Below, one piece after another: positions 20,269-32,000 of a stretch of 64,000 bases of DNA (its first letter is position 1; each line of letters opens with the position of its first letter). The notes under the pieces were generated by a model. That model was not told where the DNA came from and searched no databases. It worked only from the letters and a program-made list of their open reading frames with translations. Both the position numbers and the translations under genes were made by a program. This DNA is from Lytechinus pictus (taxonomy: Eukaryota > Echinodermata > Echinoidea > Temnopleuroida > Toxopneustidae), in contig NC_087247.1 of NCBI RefSeq assembly GCF_037042905.1, forward strand, positions 61,093,920 through 61,157,919, in the 5' to 3' direction.

Positions 20269-21246
20269 CAAGTGGAGCGCCTCTGGCAGTCTCACCTGCA
20301 TTACGCGATTCAATATAGCAGCAGTGCTGACTTTGAAAACTACTATAAAATAATTCACAAAAAATACCATTCATATACAATACTACGTACATTGACCCTA
20401 AATGATATTTGACCTTGATCATGTGACCCAAGACTTGTCAGTGATACTTGATTTCCCCTATGTCCACATTTCATAAGCTATATCCATAAACTTTGAAAGT
20501 TATGACAGCAATTTAATAATTACCTTCAACATGGCCAAAGTTCATTGACCTTACTGTGACTGGTCATGTGACCTCAGTGAACTCAGTGATACTTGATTAC
20601 TCTTATGTCCAAGTTTATGAACTAGATCCATACACTTTCAGAGTTATGATGGTTATTCAACAAATACCCCCACATGGCCAAAGTTAATTGACCTTAACTG
20701 ACCTTTGACCTTGGTCATGTGAACTGAAACTCGCACAGGATGTTCAGTGATACTTGATTACTCTTATGTCCAAGTTATATGAATCAGATCTATACACTTT
20801 CAAATTTATGATGGTAATTCAACAAATACCCCCAACTTGGTCAAAGTTCGTTGACCCTAAATGACCTTTGACCTTCGTCATGTGACTTGAAACTCAGGCA
20901 GGCTGTTCAGTAATACTTGATTACTCTTATGGCCAAGTTTCATGAACTAGGTCCATATATTTTCTAAGTTATGACAAAATTTCAAAAACTTAACCTTAGA
21001 TTAAGATTTTGATGTTGATTCCCCCAACATGGTCTAAGTTCATTGTCCTTAATGACCTTTGACCTTGGTCATGTGACCTGATCTCAGGCAGGATGTTCAG
21101 TAATACGTGATTAACCATATGTCCAAGTTTCATGAACTAGGTCCATATACTTTCTAAGTTATGCTGTCATTTAAAACACTTAACCTTCGGTTAAGATGTT
21201 GCGCCGCCGCCGTCAGAAAAGCGGCGCCTATGCAGGTGAGACAAAA
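20269..21246 (+). mobile_element. tandem-array mobile element (pearl-like), copy B, full length
   Basis: Starts AAGTGGAGCGCCTCTGGCAG, then TCTCACCTGCATTACGCG and CAGCAGTGCTGACTTTGAAA; about five ~150-bp units with TGACCTTTGACCTTGGTCAT; ends GCGCCGCCGCCGTCAGAAAA then GCGGCGCCTATGCAGGTGAG. This copy best defines both ends of the family. Confidence 0.8.
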
Positions 21247-23630
21247 ACTGCAGAGCAAATTGCAAGAAAATAACAGGAAGTTTATTCCTTGAAATGATAG
21301 ATAAATCATTGGAATGTTATCTTACATGAGTCCCTACATTGTGCCAAGGTTGGAATAGGACAAAGAACTGCAAGCGCAAATAAGTCTTTAAAAAACTTTG
21401 TTCAAACTCCATTTCCAGACTACGATCTATTTAATTCCTAATTAGTAAGATCATTTTGATAACTTTTGTGTCTAAATACACATAAATTATGATGTTGAAT
21501 TATTGATTATGTAATCATTTTTATTAGAATATTATAAGACTGCCCTAACTTGTGAAGAATCAGTGTCTTTTTGCAAAAATTTATTACCAATGGTTACTTT
21601 TCTTACCATCAGTGGTTAACCCCCGTGGAAACCGTAATTAGTCATTATTATGGTTACAATGTTACCATGGTAGCTACCATCATTGATAGCAGAATTATCA
21701 TTAATAAAACTGTTTCTGTAAAAGGCACAGGATGAACAATGGACGAATCAAAACATACATTACAAATGCAGGTTTTCACCTTCGTATACACTCAGCATCA
21801 ACATATAACTACTATTCATAAAATATTCAAAAGAGAAAACTACATGCTTAAACTCACACAAAGCATTCAACCATCTCTTTTCACATTCTGAATAATTGCA
21901 CATTGGAGAAAAATTCAATGACTTGTTTCAAAATATTATTGCATTAAAAAGCAGCTTAGTACAGAAACAAATGAATCATTTGACAGTACAACAAAAACCT
22001 ACAGAAACAAAAATAGTCTACATAATACTTCATCACACTAACGCAGGAAAGCTATTTTATCATAACAAGCCTCTAAAATTAAGACAATTAAAAACACAAC
22101 ATTATAGAAGGAATAGATTCTCTGTCCAGAATTACTATGGCTTTGTTAAAAAGAAAACAAACAAGGGGGACAGGCACAGAGCTTATTTTGGAAGCTTAGG
22201 ACAAGAAAAATTTAAAGGAACAGACAAAGTAAAACAGATTTAAGTCCAGAAGCTTTTGTTCTTTAATTTTATTAATTTGAGTAAAAGTTTGAATAGATGA
22301 ATCTTGGCAAGGCAACATATATGGATTAAATATATTCCATTTCAAATGTGGTCCCAATATTTCTTCGTGTTAAAAGACACACCCATTAATTTTTTTCTAT
22401 TCAATGTTTCTCACTCAGAATATGATCAAATTCAGAAGTATTGGTCAAGTGTTTGTTAGTCTCAATTCAAAATTCAATATGGCTTGAAATTCAAAAATTC
22501 AAAGAAAATATACACTATCCCTAAACCCAAAATATCATACACGAATTAACACATGTATAGCTGGTGCTGTATATGGTCATATGTAAATAGAACCTGGGTA
22601 TGTGGCAGAATGTACATATCAATGGCATATTGCAATTTTAATTATTTCTCAAAAAGCCAAACTATATACATGACCTTCTTGCACCCATGCATCGTTTTTC
22701 TTGCAAATTATTCATACATCAATCAAAGCTAATTCTTTATACACATATCTCCACACAAATTATAATGATATATATATATTTTCCTATTTTTCATTTCTTG
22801 GTTGGAGTAAGTACACTTAAACATTTACATATATAGATAAGATTACAATCAGTGCTAAAGATAGATTTTAAAATTTCTCTTCATTTCCAAGATTTTCAGT
22901 GATATATTATATATTTACAAATTTCCTAGCAAAACAATAGTATGAAAACAGAATATACAAAAGTAGATATGAGCAATGAATATATGATCATTGTCATGAG
23001 ATGTTGGAAGTAATATAATGATTATTTTCTGACAAGACTTTAAAATGACAAGCCAGCATCCATAACATCATGATTTGTTTTCTGACTCTCTTCACATAAA
23101 GAGGATCAATGAAGCAGAATCTTCAAATAAAATTTTTGTTGTTTCCTTGGAGAATGAAGTATATTAACAGGGTGTAGTGAAGTGCAGTGGACACCAAACA
23201 AATTTATTGATTAAGCACACTCAAAAGATGGACTGCTCCCCATTTTCATTTTATTGATTTTGATGCCTTCAGGTTCAGTACATGGTACAACATATTACAG
23301 TCAGAACAATTTCATCAGTATCTGTATCTTTGTTTCAGCTCTTGAGTGCACAAATTATTTGTCGGGTATCATCATTACATGAAAGAGGGAACTGACCTGC
23401 TTAAAGTATTGGGGCCTAGTTAAGACCAGTATATTTTTCAAAGATTAAAGGGGAAATCAAAATGGAGGTGTTAATAAGGCTGGATCCTCTCAGGAACAAT
23501 AATGAACACACTGATAAAAAGTGCTAGGTGGTGTTTGATAAAGCTGTTTGTAAGATTCACACAACTGGAGCATGTTCTTAGGTGTCATAGTGAGTTCTAC
23601 ATAGGGATATACCATTTAGCACAAGAACAG

Positions 23631-23815
23631 GGGGGTGTTTCACAAAGATTTAAGTATGACTTAGAGTCGCACTTAAATATGCAATAGGCGATCTTATTGA
23701 TTGATACACCGTAGTGTGCATCCTCTGCATGATCTGACCAATGCGGTCATGTCTTTTATACCGCACACAATTTAAGTGGGACTCTGTCATACTTAAATCT
23801 TTGTGAAACACCCCC
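23631..23815. mobile_element. palindromic MITE, GGGGGTGTTTCAC ends
   Basis: GGGGGTGTTTCACAAAGATT...TAAGTATGAC on the left, its near-exact inverse on the right, 185 bp in all. The short middle is unpaired. Target duplication not resolved (AG or CAG). Confidence 0.8.
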
Positions 23816-24867
23816 AGGTCACCAGCTGTGCATGCATATCTTATGAACAGCTTTCTGAAGTGGCCCCCTGGTTCTGAGATTGGTTGTGTCTCAAACTAAT
23901 TTATTTTTCATTACTTAACAAAAATTATGTGTAAGATGTTAGAATAAAAAGTTCTAAGAAACTCCCTCATGTGACATGTGATGGGAATATGCATGTAGGG
24001 GATGTTTTATCATTTCTGAAATTCAGAGTATTCAGAGGAGTATTATAAGGATGTGAAGGCTTTTGAAAAGCAAACCTTTGCATTCTCTTCCTTTCCCTGC
24101 AACTATAATTCCTTTCAGAGTAAAATTAAATATCAAGAAGTGTGAACCTCCTGTTGTCAAGAAATTAAGTAACTGAGTTAACTATTAGCATATATATATA
24201 TACACACTCATGATTTACCAGCATTCATTAACTCAGGAAAGAAGTACCTCTATACTTTCCTTACATCATGTTGTCAAAATTTGTACAATCCTTTCCTGTA
24301 GGATTTGGCTATAATCAATTACATCCATGCTTCTTACAATTCAAGAAATTCAAATAAGCTGGAAAGAATTACATTCTGGTTCTGGTCCAATCTTAAAAGA
24401 TAACCAATTTCTTTATGAAAACAATCTTTAAATGAAAGATAAAACACAAACCTTTGTATAACATTTTAAAAATAGCCTATATAACCCCATTTTAACTTTT
24501 AATTTCAGTTATATATCATCTTCTTTAAAAGGGGGAAATATAAAGGAATTTAAAAACACAAATTTGAATTAAGACACATCTACTATTGGGCTTGTTTACT
24601 TGTTTAAATTTTCATAAATTTTGCACTGAATAAAACAATATGGTCCCTCAAATCTTTGCTCAGTGTACTGCTATGAAGACCAACAATATACATGTACCAA
24701 CAAAGAAAAACAAGTCAAGCATTGTACAGACAGGTTCAGTACATTTAAACAAGAGAATGCAATTCGAAAAAAAAAACAGCTTTATCTTTTCTGTGTTGAT
24801 TCATAAACAAATACTACATTCATTTATCATAAAAGAATTCTCTATTCATTGTACAAACTGTCCACAG

Positions 24868-25004
24868 CAGGGGCCGCGGAACGGTTTTCAAAGGGGGGGG
24901 GGGCTGACCATGCAAAAAATCACAATCATATGGTAATTTTTACGTTTTTGTACACGGTTTTGGAAAAAAGTGGGGGGGGGGGGCTGAAGCTTCCACGGCC
25001 CCTG
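24868..25004. mobile_element. MITE, CAGGGGCC family, copy 1
   Basis: Ends CAGGGGCCGCGGAA / TTCCACGGCCCCTG; 137 bp; flanked by CACAG (24863-24867, 25005-25009). Holds two G runs and CTGACCATGCAAAAAATCAC. See the second copy at 56907-57073. Confidence 0.85.
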
Positions 25005-25714
25005 CACAGTATTTGTGAAACAAAATGGATATTATTTCAATTGTGTGCAAATACCTGCATTTGATTCCCTATGAAATTCATAAACAAAATTCTGTAAAAT
25101 GATTTGAAAGAGCAAAGTATGTACAAATAAAGACCTCCTTTGATGTATATGAGAGTTCAAATAAAAAACAACCCGTGGTAACCAGTCTCTACAAAGTTGA
25201 AGCATCAGAGATTGCAAAAACAATTGCAACAGAAACAAGAAATTACATGATGAATATAGAATGAGCAAATATGATCTCACAGCCATGAGTAGGCATGACT
25301 TTCACTTTCCAGTCAAGTTTGGCTCATTAAAATCACCATTGTGGCAATGTGTCATTCACTCCTGATAAAAATATAACTTAGATCATTAAAAAACATTTAT
25401 TTTAGAAAAGTGTCTTATTGGTTCAAGGTTTGTGTAATCACCAAGTACAATATTGAGTGAATCAACTAAAATCAATGAAACCCAATGTTAAAACTATAAA
25501 ATTAAATCAATGATGATGATACAAGTTGAAGTACTACATGTACTTATCAGCAATCTAAAGATACGCTGATACGGTTTCTTGGACCCTGTATCACAGGACA
25601 CCACTGTTCTTAAAAATGTTCTTATTAGGTCAACTAAAATTGCAGATGAATCACTCTCAATGTACTGTACATAGTACAGGCAAATTGCTTCAAGGAACTG
25701 CCATTTCGGTTACA

Positions 25715-26290
25715 CTTCGTAATTCCGAAGGTTCTTTATTCCGAAGGTTCGTAATTCCGAAACACGCAAATTGCCTATACCTCGATGTTCGTTAATCCGA
25801 AAACGTAAAAGGGTTCGTTAATCCGAACATTTGTGGCGTTATTCCGAAGGTTCTTTATTCCGAAGGTTCGACAATCCGAAAACGAAATAAGGTTCGATGT
25901 TCCGAAGGTTCGTTAATCCGAAAACGAAAGAAGGTTCATTGTTCCGAAGGTTCGTTTATCCGAAAACGAATTAAGGTTCATTGTTCCGAAGGTTCGTTAG
26001 TCCGAAAACGAAATAAGGTTAGTTAATCATTTAGTTTTCGGACAAACGAACCTTCGGAATTACGAACCTCATTTCTTTTTCGGATTAACGAACCGTCGGA
26101 ATTACGAACCTCACTTTGTTTTCGGACTAACGAACCTTCGGAATTACGAACCTCATTTCGTTTTCGGACTAACGAACCTTCGGAATTACGAACCTTCGGA
26201 AATACGAACCTTCGGAATAACGAACCTTCGGAATATTCGAACCTTCGGAATAACCGAACCTTCGGAATAACGAAGCTTCGGAATTACGAA
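25715..26290. mobile_element. fold-back made of tandem GTTCGTTAATCCGAA units
   Basis: Left half: repeated ~45-bp units GGTTCATTGTTCCGAAGG plus TTCGTTAATCCGAAAACG. Right half: the same units inverted (CGTTTTCGGACTAACGAACC TTCGGAATTACG). The turn is near 26020-26040. The - strand frame over it is a product of the repeat. Confidence 0.85.
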
Positions 26291-27294
26291 TGTATGCGGC
26301 CATTTCACATGCTTGAATTGAAATTTCCTCAATATTCTTGCAAGCAAAATTCTGAAGTAAAATAAAAATCAGAGAGAAAATCTGGAGAAAGTCAGAAGAT
26401 TTTTGTTTTTGTTGTCCCATTTCTTTCAGTTTTGAATGTTCACTTGTGACCTGCAGCTTTGCATAATTTACTAAATGAGAACTTAAAGACAATTCCAAGT
26501 CTTTTCTATTTCATATTGAAAAAATGCTAATAATTTCAATATAATCATTGGAAGCACTATTGATCAACTACATATTAAAGAGATTTAAAGATATATTTTC
26601 ATAATAAAATGCCACTTGATAGTCAAAATATATTTGTATGAAGGTGGAAGTCTGTGACATATTTCAAAATATTGTTTGTATCAATCAATATCTAAATACA
26701 TTAAATTTGAAAATATTCAAAATCATCAATAAAAGAAACGAATATTAATACGACCTCAAAAGATATGAGATTGGGGGAAAGGTTTATATCTGTGTACATG
26801 AGAAGCTTGTGACCTAAAAAATGTGGGATGAAATAAAGACAACTTTATATAACTTTAAATGAGAATGAAAGACATCCAATTCACAATAGACAATTTAAAA
26901 TTTGATCAAGAAGGAAGATACGTTGAAGTGAAATGTTCTCTTTTACAGTGGTTCTTAACCATCAGTAATGTACATGTATATGTAGAAAAGGAGAAAAAGC
27001 ACATGTACATAGAGTAAATGAAATTGATAAAAATGATTAAAACCTACCCAAACTTCTCCTGCATGTAGCAATTGTAAAACATGGTATGTCATATGACATG
27101 TTGGCACACAAGCTCTGCATGTATATCAATGTTAATTTGATAACAAGACTCCTTTTGCATTTTTTTTATTGAATATTGAATTTCTATGTATCAAATAACA
27201 TAATCGACACAAAGTGGGCCAAAATATTAATTTTATTGCTATTACAAAGGTATATTCATTGAGAAACAAACCACAATACAGTTCTTTCCATTAA

Positions 27295-28010
27295 CCCTAT
27301 CTTAACTGGGCTATTTCTTTACCAACATATACTGGGGGGGTCAATTTGACCACCCCTCAGATCTCGGCCATTGATGTAAACTACAAGAATGTATAGTAAA
27401 ATTTTCAAAAAATTGATTGCTTATAATTTTTCAATTTATTATTCAAATAAGCGTATGAAGTTTGCCCTAATTTTGGTTTACTGTGTATGTTATTGATTTA
27501 AACTCACTTAATATAGTTAGTAGAATGCTAATTTTTGGTGGACATATATTTATACATTTCTAACAAAAATCTCCAAAAAAATTGCAGAAAAATAATTAAT
27601 TTCCTTTGTATCTTATTGTTTTTTAATTGTTATGTATTTCTTTGTTTTTTATTGTTTTTCAATGAACTTTGTCGGGGACGCTTTTGCGATCATAAACAAC
27701 ATAAAATAAATCCATCTAAACCAACATAAGTGAAAATAATCATACATTTATGATTTTTGGTTGAAAAACACAATTTGCTTTGACTTCAAACACATAAACA
27801 CGTTCTTTAGCAATTTTGGGACCAAAATGCGCTTACAAAATATTGTGTAATTTCTTAACCACATACCCGGGCGTCGCAAATTTGGTCTCAAAAGATGCAC
27901 AAGACGAAAAAGTAAAAAGTCAGCGAGTGGCGCGGTCAAAAAATTTTGTGTGGCGGCATAGCGGTGAAATTTGTCGAGGAAAGTGACCCCTCCCCCAGTT
28001 TTAATAAGGG
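27295..28010. mobile_element. piggyBac-like MITE (CCCTTATTAAAACTGGG), full copy
   Basis: Ends CCCTATCTTAACTGGG / CCCAGTTTTAATAAGGG between TTAA (27291-27294, 28011-28014). Both the TTAA target and the CCCT start fit piggyBac. 716 bp, no transposase. Related to 46084 onward and 10684-10890. Confidence 0.85.
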
Positions 28011-29060
28011 TTAAGCTAATCAATACACCATTTTATAATAAAATTATATCCTTTTTGTGGTTGATGTAAGTCCTGTCTCAATATTCAACATGCAAATTGT
28101 TCGCCATAGCTGGAGTATGCTAGAAATATGAAAGTTAAAGATATTTATCAGCTTTATCTAGAAAAATTCAGAGCATTAACAGAATGAATGACTTAACCAC
28201 CAATTTCCAATAAAACATTACATATTATATCCATCATTAGACTCTACCAACTAGTTGAAAGCCTGATCATGGATTTGGATTATGAGTTAATGTTATTCAC
28301 GCTCCAAACATACATTTTTCCAGCAATACCAGTAAAACACATTGTTATTGGCATTTAGGTTTATATTTTACAATGTATCCTGTTGACTAAAAGTAGAGCA
28401 ATATCTATATAATGGTTTTGTCTAAAATGTTAATAACCTTTACTTTGATTTCCTGTGTAAAAACGAATGATGTTATCACATGCGTTCAGTTCAATATTGC
28501 TGGTACTTTTGATGTTCAACTTTGCTCTTATACTATGGGTAGTTCCAACTTCAAAATGGCAGGTGCTCACAGATTAAAAAAATCATATCGTTGCACTTTC
28601 CAAAAAGGTGAAGTCAAAAGGCTTTACTCCATACAGATCATCACTAGAAGCATTCCACTTGATGCTTGACAAGGTACATGTAGGTTTCCAAGTCCATCAT
28701 GGATTTCCTGAATGAATTCCACACACATCATCCTGAATTACACTCCTCTATTGTCTCTGATTGCATATGCTTCCAAGAATTCAGCAATGATACAGAAAGT
28801 CATTTCATTCTTTACATATTTACACACACACACTTTGATTTCTGTTGCTCTTCATGATTTCTCAGTATCACCAATAATATGAAAATAAAGTTAAAGAAAT
28901 TTTTCTACCATCTTGATTGCTGTAATATATAATTCTTCTCTCTCTCGCTCTCTCCCAAATTTTAAAAAATAGTGCTCAGTCAGTTTTGGCCTTTATCAGA
29001 CCATTCAGGATACGAACTGTACAGGTTTATATAAAGGTGTCCTATGATGTGCATATTGCG

Positions 29061-29083
29061 TCACTCTTCTGTTGTATCTGCTG
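29061..29083 (-). CDS. CDC42SE: CDC42SE last coding exon, triple CAG acceptor
   Basis: After a run of ten or more T come three CAG triplets in a row (29086-29078). Using the first as acceptor gives AADTTEE and TGA (29063-29061); the second gives ADTTEE; the third gives DTTEE. All stay in frame. Identity of the exon rests on phase, tract and the short open tail; no family similarity is left here. Confidence 0.75.
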
Positions 29084-32000
29084 CTGAAAAAAAAAACACA
29101 GAGATAAAAACAATGTGTTATAGGACAGTAATAATGATATAATCTTAGTATAGTGAGAAAGTCAAAATAGGGTCCTTTAACATTGTCAGACCACTGTAAC
29201 GCTAAAAAATCACCTGAATAGGTATTTTATGATTTGATAGAAAATCAACCAAACCAACTTAATCTTCAATTAAATGTAAAATGGTGAAAGGGTTAGAGAA
29301 ATTTGTTCAACGGGGACAAAACCTGGTTTAAAAATACAATGGCCTGAATTCACAAAGGTGGTTTTTAAAACCATCGGTTGAACCAATGGTTTATGCAGAT
29401 TTCCTGTACTAATTACGCTTATTTACCGTGTATATAAAAAAATGTCCATTGTTGATGCGCGCTTTTGGCACAGTGCGTGAAATTGACGCCTGTTGCCGTG
29501 GTTATCTACACTTCATGAGTCTACTGTTTTGCATTAATGAGTCCACTCTTTAAATAGTGGACTCATGAGTAAAATAGCGTACTTAACCATGGCAACAGGT
29601 GTCAATTTGGCGCATTGTGACAAAAGCGTGCATCAGCATTGGACATTTTTTAATATACGCAGTAAATAAGCGTAATTTATACAGGAAATCTGCATAAACC
29701 ATGGGTTCAACCGCTGGTTGAGAATTCGGGCCTAAGAGATTGATCAGGCCTCCCTCAGTAGTTATCATCTGTAAAAAAAAATCTTGAATCACTTGACCAA
29801 TCCCACAGTTAGTACAGATTTTAGTATGGTTATGGAGGTACATCCTAATAAAAGATTAAAACTTCATAAAAGAGGCAACAATTCAATCGTAACTAATGAC
29901 AGAACCCATCCATTTCATAATCTCATAATTGTGTGAACACATCTGAGCTCCATCTTAAGAGTTGTGATTGACCCATTCTCAACTATTGACTTCTTCTTGG
30001 AGAGCACTAGTAGTCTCTATCCCTATGTTCACAAAATGAGCAAAGCTGATTGGTCAGAACATGGACCTATTCGTAATAGGTCCATGGTCAGAACAACAAC
30101 ACATGTTTGCAGTATATGTCATATTATGTGAGCATTTTGAAGAGACATAGATGCATTCTACTTCATGGTGTCGCTGGTTTTTCATAGATGAGATTGAATG
30201 AATTAGAACTCTTGGTTGGACAGGGAGGTAAGAGGCATGTTGTTAAAGAGAAATTCCAGTAGTTGCAGTAAACACTGATTTCATGAGAATTAGGCTTAAT
30301 TGTCAGTATATCATCGAGGATCTAGATCTGGTACAGTTACATAAACTGAACTTTGTGAAATCTTGAAATCTACGCTGAAAAATGTTCAGACTGAACTTCC
30401 CCAACACAGATAAGCGCACGTGGGACAGTGTATAATTATTGCTTTGAGCGTCGGGCCCGACGCTCTACCCGAATCCTGTGCTTATTTGCTGATTTCTCAG
30501 CAATTACACAATTTCTTCCAGAATCCTTTGGCACATGCGTTTTATTTATACAAACAAGACACTTTGGTGGTCATTTCATTGGATTCTGTATGAACTCATT
30601 TTGATATCGTTACCAAAACTAGCATTTACCTTTAAATTGGTGACACAACATTTGCTCTAGTCTTTATCTCAGAGGGCATAGGGTTAGAATTAGGATTGTA
30701 ATAGTTTGTGGTTCAAAATAATATAAAGAAAAAAATTACATGTAGGGTTCATTTAAGGAAGTTAGGTTTTATGTACATGTATGGCTTAACACACAGAATT
30801 TTCATAAGAATTGTCGCCTGAGCAAATGTCATGGAACTGTATTGTTGTTATGAAACCAGTAAAGCACAGATTTATTGATGCATCGTACATGACCATTATC
30901 AATGAGGTCAGGCCTTACAAAAGGAAGGATGTTAGGTCCCAGTTAATGTGTGTCTTCTTTTTCTACAAAGCTAACAACTTACATGTAAATAATTCCTGAT
31001 ATACAAGTACAAAATGATCTTTGGAAGTGGTATACTAAAAGCAACATGTATTCAAACCATGAAACTTTTGAAATTTGACAATTTTTCTACATAGCAGCAT
31101 ATGTACACGTATGATAAAAGAATATTTATTTCACAGGAGAGTCTAGATGTCACTATTATGATTAAGACATTATCTAACACCTGTGAGTATTTGAATCCAT
31201 AGCCAATAATGGCACGTACAGTGTACATATTCCTCTAAATCAACAACTATTTCTAAGAAAAAAAATCATTTATCACTTTAAACATAATAGTGTTTAGAAA
31301 AATAAAATGCTTTTCAAAAGTATGAGATTAATAACATTGTTGGGAAATACATGTAGTACTGTAGGTTCATGGTATACATGTACATGGACAATACAGTACA
31401 TGTACTTTAACACAGCCCCATCATGTTGAAACTCATGTCATCAAAATTAATTATGATGATAATTTGGTGTTTCCTTTCCCGAGTAGTATTTATAGAAATA
31501 CCTGGAGATACACACTAACTATTACATTGTTTCATTCACACTGTCTTCATTAAATCATGGGGAACAAAACTAGGGTACAAACTGTGATTGCTATTTTTAT
31601 GGTCCAATTTAAATGATTAATATTTTTCAGAGCTGGAATTTGAAGAGGAAACTGTTGCAGAGTTTGGGAAAGGGTTCACCCACTCCCAGAGAATGCTGTT
31701 TGATTTTGGGAATCACTGAATGAAAAAAAAAATTGATTCTTTCTGTTGAGAGTCACAAAAAATGCACCTGGACCCAACACACATAATCAGCTTTACATTT
31801 TAGCATCTTATATTCATTTATTCATTTTATTGAAATGGTGGTAAAAAAAAGAAGCAAATTTGAGATGAACATAGATTATTATGTAGGTATATGTATATGG
31901 TTTGTGTCTTTCCTTATTTTGCTATCCTTTTACAATGAAAATAAGCTGTAAAATGAGCTGGTCTGAATGAAAGAGAGGAATTTCCTCATTATAAATGAGT

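Larger units (their letters stand above)
21247..29060 (-). other. 3' flank and probable long 3' UTR of CDC42SE
   Basis: A+T-rich, mostly single-copy in appearance, with no convincing exon on either strand. Interrupted by MITEs at 23631-23815, 24868-25004 and 27295-28010 and a fold-back at 25715-26290. Several - strand AATAAA candidates occur (for example near 25389, 23242, 23199, 21281), so the 3' end cannot be fixed. CT-rich simple sequence at about 28938-28955. Confidence 0.35.

Noticed and set aside
21896..22243. 115-codon + strand frame, K/Q-rich
   Set aside because: A+T-driven composition with no domain and no splice sites; lies in the likely 3' UTR or flank of CDC42SE on the other strand.
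26169..26498. 109-codon - strand frame with repeated PKVRYSEGS
   Set aside because: Translation of the TTCCGAAGGTTCG units in the fold-back element.
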